The notes: a model not told the origin generated them from the sequence alone. Shown: positions 8,944 through 18,087, counted from the first letter of the stretch. The stretch: DNA of 43,581 nt from an uncultured Bacilli bacterium (GCA_934096705.1 CAKOMR010000011.1:1-43581), one strand, 5' to 3'. Numbers and translations are program-made.

Positions 8944-10338
8944 ATGGGAAAAATTTCTTACGAAAAATTCTGTGCGCTTTTAGATAGTTTTGATGAGTTC
9001 AATGAAGTTACGTTTCTAGGACTACAACAAAAATTTGGCTTAGACATTGTTAAATCGTATATTGACAGACGAGCTAATAGTTTAAAAGAAGAAGACTTTA
9101 TTGCTTTTGCCAAAAAATTCCAATATTATTTTGATAGTGTTTGTAAAAAAGAATATGATTATGAACTTGATAATGACAGAGATACTGCCGGATATATGAT
9201 GATTTCTAACAATGGAAATAGTGGAAGTGTTTTATCTGTTAATGAAGAAAAACTTTATGGTAACTATTTAAAAGAAAGTAGAAAAAGTCAATATTTAATT
9301 TTACCAGATTCTACTGGTAAAGTCCTTTATCCTAGGATAAATATACCTGTATTATTAAAATCCATGGCGAATGTTGAAAATTACTCGAATGCAATTGCTT
9401 TATTAAAAAATCTTAAAAGTTTACCTTATACGCTAAATGATGAATGCATCTTAAAAGATGATGGAGTTTATATAAAAAAATATTTAAAACTATTTGGTGA
9501 ACATAGGCCTTGCGAAAATGATATAAAGCAATCATTTCCAGAATTTAATTTTGAATTAGATCCTTTAGATGATGAAACCTTATTTACGGAGCTTGACTTA
9601 GTAAAAAAATGTATTGTTGCAAAATATAATTTTTTTATAAGAAATTTAAGATGGGCAAACGTGCTTTCTGTAAAACATCCATTTGCAAGAACATGTTTAG
9701 ATGATATTTTACAAGAAGCCAGTTTTGGATTAATTAGAGCTATTAATAAATTTGACATTGATAAAGGTTGTAAATTTTCAACTTATGCTACATGGTGGAT
9801 TAATCAAAGTATTAATAGAGCTGTTCCAGATATAATAAATGCCGTAAGAAAACCTGTTGATGCAGTATTTGCTTTTAACAAATATAAGAAATATGTTAAT
9901 TCATATAGACAAGAATATGGTGAGGAACCAACTCTTGATATGATTGCAGATAATTTGGGTTTATCAATTTTACAAATAAAAACTTTAATTAGGACTTTCA
10001 AAGAACCACTTTCTTTAGATGCTCCAGTTGATGTTGATAATCAAAAAGCAACTTTTGGTCATCTTGTAGAAGATGAAAGATATTGCACAGACAGTCAAGT
10101 TATTGAACAACTACTTCCACAGTTATGTAAAGATGCTATAGAGCAAACTTTATCTGCAAGAGAAATAATGGTCATTAAAAGTAGGTTTGGAATTGATACT
10201 GGTGAAGTAATTAAACTTGAGAAACTTGGTGAGCAGATGGGCATTACAAGAGAAAGAGTAAGACAAATTGAAAAAAGTGCATTAAAAAAACTATACAGAA
10301 AAGATAAAAAATATGGGTTGAAAGAATACCTTAAATAG
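8944..10338 (+). CDS. Sigma-70 family sigma factor with unrecognised N-terminal half
   Basis: Directs core RNA polymerase to promoters. The C-terminal ~250 residues are a clear sigma-70: region 2 with LDDILQEASFGLIRAINKFD and TYATWWINQSINRA (from residue ~280), region 3 with EEPTLDMIADNLGLS, and a region 4 helix-turn-helix with LGEQMGITRERVRQIEKSALKKL near 427-451. Region 2.4 reads AVRKPV rather than the IRIPVH usual in the housekeeping factor. The first ~200 residues match no sigma region 1 that I know. The ATG follows AAGGGGGA. It is cotranscribed with the nucleosidase gene 12 bases downstream. It could be a lineage-specific primary factor or an alternative one. Confidence 0.85.
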   Translation: MGKISYEKFCALLDSFDEFNEVTFLGLQQKFGLDIVKSYIDRRANSLKEEDFIAFAKKFQYYFDSVCKKEYDYELDNDRDTAGYMMISNNGNSGSVLSVNEEKLYGNYLKESRKSQYLILPDSTGKVLYPRINIPVLLKSMANVENYSNAIALLKNLKSLPYTLNDECILKDDGVYIKKYLKLFGEHRPCENDIKQSFPEFNFELDPLDDETLFTELDLVKKCIVAKYNFFIRNLRWANVLSVKHPFARTCLDDILQEASFGLIRAINKFDIDKGCKFSTYATWWINQSINRAVPDIINAVRKPVDAVFAFNKYKKYVNSYRQEYGEEPTLDMIADNLGLSILQIKTLIRTFKEPLSLDAPVDVDNQKATFGHLVEDERYCTDSQVIEQLLPQLCKDAIEQTLSAREIMVIKSRFGIDTGEVIKLEKLGEQMGITRERVRQIEKSALKKLYRKDKKYGLKEYLK

Positions 10339-10349
10339 AAAGGCAGTAT

Positions 10350-11042
10350 ATGAAAATAGGTATAATTTTTGCAATGGAAGAAGAAATTAATGAAATGAAA
10401 AAAATTTCTGAAATTACAAATGAATTTGAAATATTTGGAATTAAATTTTATGAAACTATTATAAATGATAAAACTTGTATTTTAGCATTATGTGGAGTTG
10501 GCAAAGTAAATAGTGCAAGATGTACACAAATAATTATTGATATAATGAAAGTCGATTTTATAATTAATGTTGGTGTTGCTGGTGGACTTTCTAATAATCT
10601 TGATGTATGTGATATAGTTATTGGAAATAGACTTGTTCAACATGACTTTGATATAACTGCATTTAATCATGAAAAAGGTTATATTCCAAATGTTGGTGTA
10701 TATTTAAATTCAGATGAATATCTTTTACATATTGCAGAAGATACTTTGATAAATTTTAAAAATACTCATTTTCATGTTGGAACTATAGCATCTGGAGATA
10801 TTTTTTGTACAGATGTAAAAATGAGTCAAAAAATTAATAAGAAGTTTAATGCATTATGGGAAGGTGCAAGTATTGCTCAAACTGCTTTTTTATCAGGCAT
10901 ACCTTTTTTAGTAATGCGCGCTATATCAGATAAGCCTAATAACGAAAATGTAATGACTTATGAAGCATTTCTAGAAACAAGTTCAAAAATAGTAACTCAA
11001 TTTTTAAAAGAAATGATTAAAACAATTAATATTGAAAGTTGA
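10350..11042 (+). CDS. mtnN: 5'-methylthioadenosine/S-adenosylhomocysteine nucleosidase
   Basis: Cleaves MTA and SAH to adenine plus the thioribose, recycling by-products of methylation and polyamine synthesis. 230 residues, the family size. Visible motifs: N-terminal MKIGIIFAMEEEINEM with the general acid Glu, INVGVAGGLSNNLDVCDIVIG near residue 72, TIASGDIFC, LWEGASIAQ (usually VEMEGAAIAQ; the Glu is kept, the preceding Met is Trp), and the catalytic Asp in RAISDKPNNE. It starts 11 bases after the sigma-factor stop, so it belongs to the same operon. Its stop codon overlaps the -35 box of the next promoter. Confidence 0.93.
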   Translation: MKIGIIFAMEEEINEMKKISEITNEFEIFGIKFYETIINDKTCILALCGVGKVNSARCTQIIIDIMKVDFIINVGVAGGLSNNLDVCDIVIGNRLVQHDFDITAFNHEKGYIPNVGVYLNSDEYLLHIAEDTLINFKNTHFHVGTIASGDIFCTDVKMSQKINKKFNALWEGASIAQTAFLSGIPFLVMRAISDKPNNENVMTYEAFLETSSKIVTQFLKEMIKTINIES

Positions 11043-11067
11043 TTTAATTTAAAAATAGTGATACTAT
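11039..11067 (+). promoter_or_regulatory. Promoter of the metallophosphoesterase gene
   Basis: TTGATT (11039-11044), 17 bp, TACTAT (11062-11067) with TG one base upstream. The -35 overlaps the mtnN stop. Confidence 0.65.
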
Positions 11068-11089
11068 AACTAGCAAACGGGGGATACAT

Positions 11090-12004
11090 ATGATAGACAG
11101 AATAGTTCAAAATAAAGTTCATAGTTATACAATGCCTGAAAAAAAGGAAGATATTAATATTAAAACTTTTGGGGATTTGCATTATTTTAAAGGCTTTGAT
11201 GATAAGAAACTTGAAATAATCGAAGAAAGTTTAGATTCGAGTCCTTTAGAATATCTTTGTATGGCTGGAGATATTATAGATAGCGTTGATTTTTTAAAAA
11301 CTAATAAAGCTAAAGCTGAAAATTTATTATATTGGCTTGAAAGTCTTGGTAAAAAGTATAAAACTTTTGTTAATTTAGGAAGACACGACTTTACTACTTG
11401 TGATTTTAAACAAGGAAAGTATGATTTCCCCGAAGGATATTGGAAAGAAGCAAATCAAATAAGAAATGTCCATGTTTCACATTATGATCCATATTATGAA
11501 GATGAAAAAGTTATCGTATATTCTTTAGAACTTCCATATCAATACTATTTTAATAATGAAAATTGTGAAAGTAAAGAATGGTTATTAGGTAAACTTGAAA
11601 TTATGAAAAGATTTTCTTCTTATTTATCACATCTAGATAATTCAAAAGTAAAAATATTAATTGTTCATTCACCAATTTATATGACTGATCCAGATGTAAT
11701 TAAATGTATAAGAGAATTTGATTTTGTTTTCTGCGGACATATGCATAATGGTATGGTTTTCCCGATTATAGATGATATAATAAAAAATAATAAAGGAATT
11801 ATTGCTCCAAATAAATCTTTATTTCCAGATAATGCCAGGGGAAGTAAGGTAATAACTATAAATGATCATGAAATTCATTTAATTATAAATGGTGGAATTA
11901 CTAAATTACAAGAAAGTGCAGGTTTCTTGGAAAAATTTAATGTTTTTTATCCAATGAGTATTGATGAAGTAAAAGTAAATTCTAGAAAGCTTCAGAAAAA
12001 GTAA
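11090..12004 (+). CDS. Metallophosphoesterase with altered Asn motif
   Basis: A calcineurin-like phosphoesterase of 304 residues. Motifs in order: D29-L-H31 (GDLHYF), GD61 (AGDIID), a third block reading NLGRHDF at about 95-101 where GNH[DE] is normal, IVHSP near 190, and GHMHNG near 215. The Asn that normally bridges the metal and positions the phosphate is Arg98 here, while the flanking Gly and His are kept, so catalysis may be altered. No signal peptide is obvious although many relatives are membrane-tethered. Substrate unknown. Start: CGGGGGATACAT then ATG. Confidence 0.82.
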   Translation: MIDRIVQNKVHSYTMPEKKEDINIKTFGDLHYFKGFDDKKLEIIEESLDSSPLEYLCMAGDIIDSVDFLKTNKAKAENLLYWLESLGKKYKTFVNLGRHDFTTCDFKQGKYDFPEGYWKEANQIRNVHVSHYDPYYEDEKVIVYSLELPYQYYFNNENCESKEWLLGKLEIMKRFSSYLSHLDNSKVKILIVHSPIYMTDPDVIKCIREFDFVFCGHMHNGMVFPIIDDIIKNNKGIIAPNKSLFPDNARGSKVITINDHEIHLIINGGITKLQESAGFLEKFNVFYPMSIDEVKVNSRKLQKK

Positions 12005-12030
12005 ATTTTTAAAGTGAAGTTGTAAGATAA

Positions 12031-12064
12031 AAGTAAACACAAAAAAATGTGTTTGCTTTTTATT
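12031..12064 (+). terminator. Terminator after the metallophosphoesterase gene
   Basis: AAG-T-AAACACA pairs with TGTGTTT-G-CTT across a short A loop, followed by TTTTT. Confidence 0.8.
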
Positions 12065-12065
12065 A

Positions 12066-12094
12066 ATGTCAAAAATGTTTTTTTATGATATACT
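12066..12094 (+). promoter_or_regulatory. Promoter of the P-type ATPase gene
   Basis: ATGTCA (12066-12071, weak -35), 17 bp, TATACT (12089-12094) with TG one base upstream; the extended -10 compensates for the weak -35. Confidence 0.6.
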
Positions 12095-12122
12095 ACTATA
12101 TATAAGATATGGGAAGATGTAA

Positions 12123-14438
12123 ATGAAAAAAATAGTGGGACTTACTAGTGATGAAGTTATAGAAAGAGTAAATGATAACAAGGTTAATTATATAGATGAA
12201 CCAAGGACTAAAACAATAAAAGAAATTATTAAATCAAATACTTTTACATATTTTAATTTTATAAACGTATTACTTGGTGGGCTTGTTATTTTTAGTGGCC
12301 TTGTTTCTGGAAAATTTTTATATGCACTTAAAAATTGCTTATTTGTAAATGTAATTGTTACTAATACCATAATTAGTACTATTGAAGAAATTCTTGCGAA
12401 AAAAACAATTGATAAATTAAACGTTATTGCGGATGCTAAAATATCAGTGTTAAGAGATGATAACATTATAGAGCTTAGTAGAGAAAATCTTGTACTAGAT
12501 GACGTTTGTTTATATAAAATAGGTAATCAAATAGTGACTGACTCAGTTATTTTAGATGGAATTTGCGAAGTAAATGAGTCATTTATTACCGGTGAAGAAA
12601 AAATTATTACTAAAAAAGCTGGGGATGAACTTATAAGTGGTTCATTTATTGTAAGTGGAAAAGTATATGCTAAAGTTATCCATGTTGGCAAAGATAACTA
12701 TATTTCTAAAATAAGTAGCGAAACAAAATATATTAAAAAAACAAATTCTGTTATATATAATTCATTTAATAAAATGCTTAAAATACTTAGTATTTTACTT
12801 ATCCCAGTAGGAATTTTATTTTTTATAAATCAAATGAATATTACTCATAGCGTGCCAAATTCTATTATGAGCATGGTAAGTGCGTTAATTGGCATGATTC
12901 CCGAAGGATTAGTACTTTTAACATCTTCGGCTATGGCGGTAAGTGTACTTAGACTTCGTAAATATAATGTTTTAGTTCAAGACTTATATTCAATAGAAAA
13001 TTTAGCGAGAGTTGATGTAATTTGCTTGGATAAAACTGGAACAATTACCGAAGGCGTAATGGAAGTTAAAGATATAATTCCATATAAACATAATAAAAAA
13101 GGTAAAATAAAAGAATTGTTAAGCAATTATGTTAATGCATTAGATGATCCATCACCAACATTTAAATCTATTGAAAAATACGTTACAAATGAACTTCATG
13201 ATTATGAAGTGTTAGAAACGTTACCTTTTTCAAGTATTAGAAAGTATTCTGGAGTAAAATTTAATGAGGGTGTATATTTTTTAGGAAGTCCTGAAAATTT
13301 ATTAAAAAAGCCTTTGAAAGAACTTTCTACATATCAAAAAGATTATCGTGTTCTTCTTCTTGCAAGTGGTGAAAATCTAAAAAAAATAGATAATTTAAAG
13401 CCTATTGCTTATATATTAATTCAAGATAAAATAAAAGAAAATGCAAGTGATACATTAAATTACTTTAAAAATGAAGGCGTAGATATAAAAATTATCAGTG
13501 GAGATAATCCTATAACGGTGTCAAAAATTGCTGAAAGAGTGGGATATACTGATATTCGAGCAATTGATATGTCCACTGTTGAAAATGAAAACATTTCAGA
13601 TGTAATTGAAAATTATAATATACTAGGAAGAGTTAAACCAGAGCAAAAGAAACTTATTATTATGGCTCTTCAAGAAAAAGATCATTTTGTAGCTATGACA
13701 GGCGATGGAGTAAATGATTGTCTAGCCTTAAAACAAGCAGATTGTTCTATTGCAATGGCAAGTGGCAGTGAAGCTGCTAAAAATGTAAGTCAGTTTGTAT
13801 TACTAGATTCAAAAATAGATAATTTACCAAAAATTTTAAAAGAGGGAAGACGTAGTATTAATAATATTGAACGAAGTTCATCACTTCTTCTTAGTAAAAC
13901 AATATTTACAATAATTTTAATTTTAGTGTGTATTTTTCTTAATACGGAATATTTCTTTATTCCTATACATTTAACGTTAATCACCTTTTTTACAATCGGA
14001 GTCCCGTCATTTATACTAGCATTAGAGCCAAATACGGATATTGTTAAAGGAAACTTTTTATTTAAAATTTTTCTTAAATCATTACCAAGCGCATTAACCG
14101 TGGTGTTTAACGTTGTAATTATTAATTTATTTGAAAAATCATTTAATTTAGATCCAAATTTGTGTTCTACATTAACTGTATTTTTAACTGCTACAACAGG
14201 ATTTATATTTTTAAATTATATATGTAAACCTTACAACCTTTTAAGAGGTATTATGATGAGTATTTTATTTTTAACATTTGAATATTGCGCATTATTTCAA
14301 TATGACTTTTTTAATATTAGCCTTGTAAACAAGGATACAATATTAGTTTTCGTTGTTTTATTTATCTGCAGTATGTATATATTTGATAAACTAAAATCTA
14401 TATCAAACTTTATTTTAAGAAAGACAAATAATATTTAA
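12123..14438 (+). CDS. CtpE-like cation-transporting P-type ATPase
   Basis: Membrane ATPase of 771 residues with no N-terminal metal-binding domain. The actuator motif is FITGEE (the TGE is kept; Glu replaces the usual Ser). The conserved membrane helix reads MIPEGLVLLTSSAMAV, and the phosphorylated aspartate is D303 in DKTGTIT. Hinge motifs are MTGDGVND and ALKQAD. The PEGL helix followed by VLVQDLYSIENLARVDV closely follows the mycobacterial CtpE group, for which calcium uptake has been reported, so calcium or a related divalent cation is the best guess. It stands alone between a promoter and a terminator. The ion is not determined by sequence here. Confidence 0.85.
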   Translation: MKKIVGLTSDEVIERVNDNKVNYIDEPRTKTIKEIIKSNTFTYFNFINVLLGGLVIFSGLVSGKFLYALKNCLFVNVIVTNTIISTIEEILAKKTIDKLNVIADAKISVLRDDNIIELSRENLVLDDVCLYKIGNQIVTDSVILDGICEVNESFITGEEKIITKKAGDELISGSFIVSGKVYAKVIHVGKDNYISKISSETKYIKKTNSVIYNSFNKMLKILSILLIPVGILFFINQMNITHSVPNSIMSMVSALIGMIPEGLVLLTSSAMAVSVLRLRKYNVLVQDLYSIENLARVDVICLDKTGTITEGVMEVKDIIPYKHNKKGKIKELLSNYVNALDDPSPTFKSIEKYVTNELHDYEVLETLPFSSIRKYSGVKFNEGVYFLGSPENLLKKPLKELSTYQKDYRVLLLASGENLKKIDNLKPIAYILIQDKIKENASDTLNYFKNEGVDIKIISGDNPITVSKIAERVGYTDIRAIDMSTVENENISDVIENYNILGRVKPEQKKLIIMALQEKDHFVAMTGDGVNDCLALKQADCSIAMASGSEAAKNVSQFVLLDSKIDNLPKILKEGRRSINNIERSSSLLLSKTIFTIILILVCIFLNTEYFFIPIHLTLITFFTIGVPSFILALEPNTDIVKGNFLFKIFLKSLPSALTVVFNVVIINLFEKSFNLDPNLCSTLTVFLTATTGFIFLNYICKPYNLLRGIMMSILFLTFEYCALFQYDFFNISLVNKDTILVFVVLFICSMYIFDKLKSISNFILRKTNNI

Positions 14439-14462
14439 ATGATTAATCTTTATTATGCAATG

Positions 14463-14489
14463 AAGGTAACTAGTTTACCTTTTTTTTTA
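14463..14489 (+). terminator. Terminator after the P-type ATPase gene
   Basis: AAGGTAA (14463-14469) pairs with TTACCTT (14475-14481), 5-base loop, then a T run. Confidence 0.85.
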
Positions 14490-14518
14490 TTGATTAAAAA
14501 TTAATTGTTTGATAATCT
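14490..14518 (+). promoter_or_regulatory. Promoter of the phosphatase-superfamily gene
   Basis: TTGATT (14490-14495), 17 bp, TAATCT (14513-14518) with TG one base upstream. Confidence 0.55.
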
Positions 14519-14538
14519 TATTATGAAAGGAAATAGGT

Positions 14539-15636
14539 ATGAAAATAATATATCCGGATTATAGTAATTCAATTGTAAATTTGGCTTCAAGCATTGAAAA
14601 ATATTTTGATTTAAATAGTAAAGTTTCCTCACTTAAAATTCTAGATGACATTTTAGAAAAAGAGAAACCTAAAAATGTTGTAGTTATTCTTTTTGACGGA
14701 ATGGGAGCGTGTCTTATTAAAGAAAAACTTAAAGAATCATTTTTAGACAAAAATATGATTTCAATATTATCTTCAACATGTCCATCGACTACAACAGCGG
14801 CAACAACATCTATTATGACAGGACTTTATCCATGTACTCATGGTTATTTAGGGTGGGACATGTATTATAAAAAAGAAAATGCTTTTGTAACTATGTTTAC
14901 AAATACATATAAAGATACAAAAGATGTGTTCGAAGATTATGTAATAAGTGATAAATACTTTTCAAATAAAACAATAATGGAAAGAATTTTAGAAAATAAA
15001 AAATATTATTCTAAAATTGTTTTTCCAATAAAATACCCAGATGCATACAGTGACATTGATGATATGTTTAAGCAAATAAAGGAAAATTTAAATGTTAAAG
15101 AAAAAAATTATGTTTATGCATATTATGTGGATCCAGATAGTATAATGCATGTAAATGGGACTAATAGTAAAGAAACTAATGACGTATTTTTAATGATTAA
15201 TGACAAATGTGAAAAGTTTGCAGAAACTATTTCTGATACACTTTTAATTATAACATCTGATCATGGGCATAAAAATACAGAATATATTTACCTCGAGGAT
15301 TATGAAGATATTTTTAAACTGATTAAGAATAACGTATGGATCGAAGGAAGATGTTGTGCCTTTAATGTAACTGATAAAAAACTTTTCCGAAAATTATTTA
15401 ATAAATATTTTAAAGATTATTTTATATTAAAAACTAAAGAAGAAGTTAAAAAAGAACGCTTATTTGGCTTAGATAACGAAAATAAATTTTTTTTAGATGA
15501 ACTCGGAGATTTTTTGGCTCTTGCTTATTCAAATAAAATTATAAAGTATAAAAGAGGAGGACATGTATATAAATCTAATCATGCGGGGTTTACTGAAGAA
15601 GAAATGCAAATTCCTCTTATTGTAATAAAAAAATAA
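14539..15636 (+). CDS. Alkaline phosphatase superfamily protein (nucleotide pyrophosphatase/phosphodiesterase type)
   Basis: 365 residues with metal-binding and nucleophile motifs of the type I phosphodiesterase group: LFDGMG near 54, the nucleophile Thr region CPSTTTAATTSIMTGLYP near 87, the second-site Asp in VDPDSIMH, SDHGH near 240, and a C-terminal His in SNHAGFTEEE. No signal peptide or transmembrane segment is seen, so the enzyme is probably cytoplasmic. Relatives hydrolyse phosphodiesters or pyrophosphates; the substrate is unknown. ATG follows GAAAGGAAATAGGT. Confidence 0.83.
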   Translation: MKIIYPDYSNSIVNLASSIEKYFDLNSKVSSLKILDDILEKEKPKNVVVILFDGMGACLIKEKLKESFLDKNMISILSSTCPSTTTAATTSIMTGLYPCTHGYLGWDMYYKKENAFVTMFTNTYKDTKDVFEDYVISDKYFSNKTIMERILENKKYYSKIVFPIKYPDAYSDIDDMFKQIKENLNVKEKNYVYAYYVDPDSIMHVNGTNSKETNDVFLMINDKCEKFAETISDTLLIITSDHGHKNTEYIYLEDYEDIFKLIKNNVWIEGRCCAFNVTDKKLFRKLFNKYFKDYFILKTKEEVKKERLFGLDNENKFFLDELGDFLALAYSNKIIKYKRGGHVYKSNHAGFTEEEMQIPLIVIKK

Positions 15637-15642
15637 ATTAAT

Positions 15643-15671
15643 TTGAAAAAAATATTAATACGTGTTATATT
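15643..15671 (+). promoter_or_regulatory. Promoter giving a predicted leaderless mRNA
   Basis: TTGAAA (15643-15648), 17 bp, TATATT (15666-15671), TG at 15663-15664. Position +1 by standard spacing is 15678, the A of the ATG of the lipoprotein gene. Confidence 0.7.
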
Positions 15672-15677
15672 TTGATT

Positions 15678-16388
15678 ATGGAAAGAAAAAATATACAAAG
15701 AAAAAAAACAATTTTAAGTTCATTAATTTTGACAAGCGCAATCATTATGAGCGGATGTGTTAAAGATGTGGAATGTGATATAAATTATAGTCATGCACAT
15801 TATTATGAAGACGATAATGATTTAAAAAGACTTGTGGATAGTGAGAAAGAATATATAGGTTCATTTGAAAGAAAAGATGATTATGTAATAATTGGCAGTG
15901 ATGTAAGATCATTACTTTTATTTGAAAGAGAAAATAAATTGATAAATATTAATTTAAATGAAGATGCAATTAAAAAAATGATTTCTCAAAATGAAGATTT
16001 TACGGAATATAAATTTAGTTATTTAAGCGATGATACTATTCCAAGTTATAATGTAAATGGTCAAAATGTAAGCATTAATTATTCATGCGAACCGGAGGTT
16101 TGCTATTCTTGGACTACTGATGAGAGCCATGAAGAGTTAACTGGTGAAAAAAGGGTGGTGCACTATATGTATTATGGCTATAAAGTTACAATTGATGAAA
16201 AGGGAAACTTTATATTAAAAAGAAGTGATGCGGTGGATTCTTTAGAAGATTTACCACTTGAATATCAATATATTTGCTTAGATGATTTTTCTAAAATGGT
16301 GTATTTAGATAATAAAAGTAAAGAAATTGAATATGGCGAAACTACTTATCAAAAAGAAGATATTTTAAGAAGGGTACTATTTAAATAA
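15678..16388 (+). CDS. Lipoprotein of unknown function
   Basis: 236 residues from the ATG at 15678. The N-terminus is basic (MERKNIQRKK) and followed by a hydrophobic stretch and a lipobox-like IIMSGC, so the mature protein should be lipid-anchored at Cys. The rest is acidic and polar, with CEPEVCYSW near the middle; I recognise no domain. No Shine-Dalgarno sequence precedes the ATG; instead a full promoter ends 6 bases before it, predicting leaderless translation. A TTG at 15672 is in frame but lacks a ribosome binding site too. The next gene begins 1 base after its stop. Confidence 0.78.
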   Translation: MERKNIQRKKTILSSLILTSAIIMSGCVKDVECDINYSHAHYYEDDNDLKRLVDSEKEYIGSFERKDDYVIIGSDVRSLLLFERENKLININLNEDAIKKMISQNEDFTEYKFSYLSDDTIPSYNVNGQNVSINYSCEPEVCYSWTTDESHEELTGEKRVVHYMYYGYKVTIDEKGNFILKRSDAVDSLEDLPLEYQYICLDDFSKMVYLDNKSKEIEYGETTYQKEDILRRVLFK

Positions 16389-16389
16389 T

Positions 16390-18015
16390 ATGAGTAAATT
16401 AAATGATATAATTCCATATTTTGAAGGCAATTTTTCCTTAGCATTATTTAATATTGGATTTATTTCTAATAATGATGAATATATGCAAAATATTTTAGAT
16501 AAAGAAAAAATTAATGCTGCGAAAATAGGAGCTTTAAGTAATATATTTTTAGCTATTAAAGAAGCATTTGTAGATAAAAATGGTAATATATTTTATTCTA
16601 AAATTGCTACTAGTGAACTTGAGAAAAATGTAAATCTAATTGCTAAAAAGGTTGGCAGTGGTTATGAAATTGGTGGTTACATTTTCCCTTCTGCAGCACA
16701 GCTTGTTGGAGTTATTAGAAATAAACTTGCTCATGGTCAGTTTTCTTTTGACCTTGAACATAATAGAGTAATTATTGATAATGAAGGTGTAGATATAATT
16801 ATAAATATTGATAAGCTTGCAACATTTGTCATAAGCAGTTTAAAAGATTATATGTTTATTAGTAATAATGATTTTGAAAGAGATTATGTTTTTTCAGATA
16901 TGATTAATGCTGGTTCACTTACTAGTAAGGAAGAAATTCAAAGATATATAAAAACTTTCAAAGAATTTTCAATGAGAATAAGTAGAAATGATGGCAAAAA
17001 TATTGAAGGCTATATAATAAAAGAATTTAATAACGCTTTTAAATTGTTTAGTGAAACCAGAGATTACAGTATTTTATTAAGATTTTCAAAAGCTATAGAA
17101 AAAGATTATACAGTTTCATGGAATGAAAAGAAAGTAAATTCTCAAAATATAGATACTTTAGTGGATTTTTTATTTAATACTTTACAAAAAGATCTTGATA
17201 CGTATAGTAAATCTATTGTGATAGCTCACGAGGTTGCTAGAAATTTAAATACTAAATATAATTCCTTTAATCCTATAAAAGCAAATCTGACAAATTTAAT
17301 ATTACTTGATATGATAAGAAAATATTCTACAACAAATAAAGCAACTTTATTTTCTTATTTGCAAAATGATTATCCGAATTTATATGTAAATTATGATCCT
17401 CTTGCTATGAGTTTAATAAATACTTTTACATCACTTTTTTCATTTAATTATGATAACACTTTTAAAAGAAGTGAAAATTCTTTTGACGGATTTGATTATA
17501 GTCTTTTAGATATTAGTAAATTTAATATTGAAAAAGAAAAAAGTATTGGTGATGATGAAATTCTTCAAAGGCAAAATAAATTAAATAATGAAATAGCAAA
17601 AATTGATGCTATGATTAGTTCAAACATAGTTTCCTTAGGAAATGTCACTAAAAATGGAAATAGTGTTGCTGTACAAAAAATTAACAGTTTAATTACGGCA
17701 CTTAATCAGAAAAAAAGTGGGTTAATTACACTTTTAAATAATACTTCAAATGAACTACAAACTTTTAAAAATAATGAAAGGTTTTTAAAAGGTGAAGCGC
17801 TTATTGAAGGAATTAGAAACAGTATTGCTCATGGCAATTATCAAGTGTTGTTAGGAGAAGATTTTAATAAAACTATTATTGTTTTTGAAGATATATATGA
17901 AGGAAAAACAACTTTTAAAGCCAGTATTACTTATGAAGATTTCTATGAATTTTTATACAACTCAGGTATAGAGGTTTCTAAGTTTATTTCTATAAAAGAA
18001 AAAAGTTTAACTTAA
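16390..18015 (+). CDS. Large protein with two HEPN-like RNxxAH motifs
   Basis: 541 residues of unknown family. Two segments carry the same motif in the same setting: RNKLAHGQF at residues 110-118, followed by VIIDNEGVDIIINIDKL; and RNSIAHGNY at 476-484, followed by TIIVFEDIYEGKTTF. R-N-x3-H is the catalytic signature of HEPN ribonucleases, and two copies in one chain could form an intramolecular HEPN pair. The middle (about 130-440) is helical and polar, with a probable coiled coil near 395-460. No membrane segment. The ATG sits in TAATATG after the lipoprotein stop, so expression is likely coupled. A non-nuclease HEPN-type scaffold is the main alternative. Confidence 0.65.
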   Translation: MSKLNDIIPYFEGNFSLALFNIGFISNNDEYMQNILDKEKINAAKIGALSNIFLAIKEAFVDKNGNIFYSKIATSELEKNVNLIAKKVGSGYEIGGYIFPSAAQLVGVIRNKLAHGQFSFDLEHNRVIIDNEGVDIIINIDKLATFVISSLKDYMFISNNDFERDYVFSDMINAGSLTSKEEIQRYIKTFKEFSMRISRNDGKNIEGYIIKEFNNAFKLFSETRDYSILLRFSKAIEKDYTVSWNEKKVNSQNIDTLVDFLFNTLQKDLDTYSKSIVIAHEVARNLNTKYNSFNPIKANLTNLILLDMIRKYSTTNKATLFSYLQNDYPNLYVNYDPLAMSLINTFTSLFSFNYDNTFKRSENSFDGFDYSLLDISKFNIEKEKSIGDDEILQRQNKLNNEIAKIDAMISSNIVSLGNVTKNGNSVAVQKINSLITALNQKKSGLITLLNNTSNELQTFKNNERFLKGEALIEGIRNSIAHGNYQVLLGEDFNKTIIVFEDIYEGKTTFKASITYEDFYEFLYNSGIEVSKFISIKEKSLT

Positions 18016-18017
18016 TT

Positions 18018-18048
18018 AAAAAATGCTATTTTAAATAGTGTTTTTTTA
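18018..18048 (+). terminator. Terminator after the HEPN-like gene
   Basis: AAAAAATGCTATT pairs with AATAGTGTTTTTT (two G-T wobbles) over a 3-base loop, followed by T residues. Confidence 0.7.
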
Positions 18049-18087
18049 TGTTAAAATAACTATGTATACTAGAAAGGGTAGTGACTT

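Noticed and set aside
15672..15677. TTG start for the lipoprotein
   Set aside because: It adds two residues with no ribosome binding site, and lies between the -10 box and the predicted transcription start.
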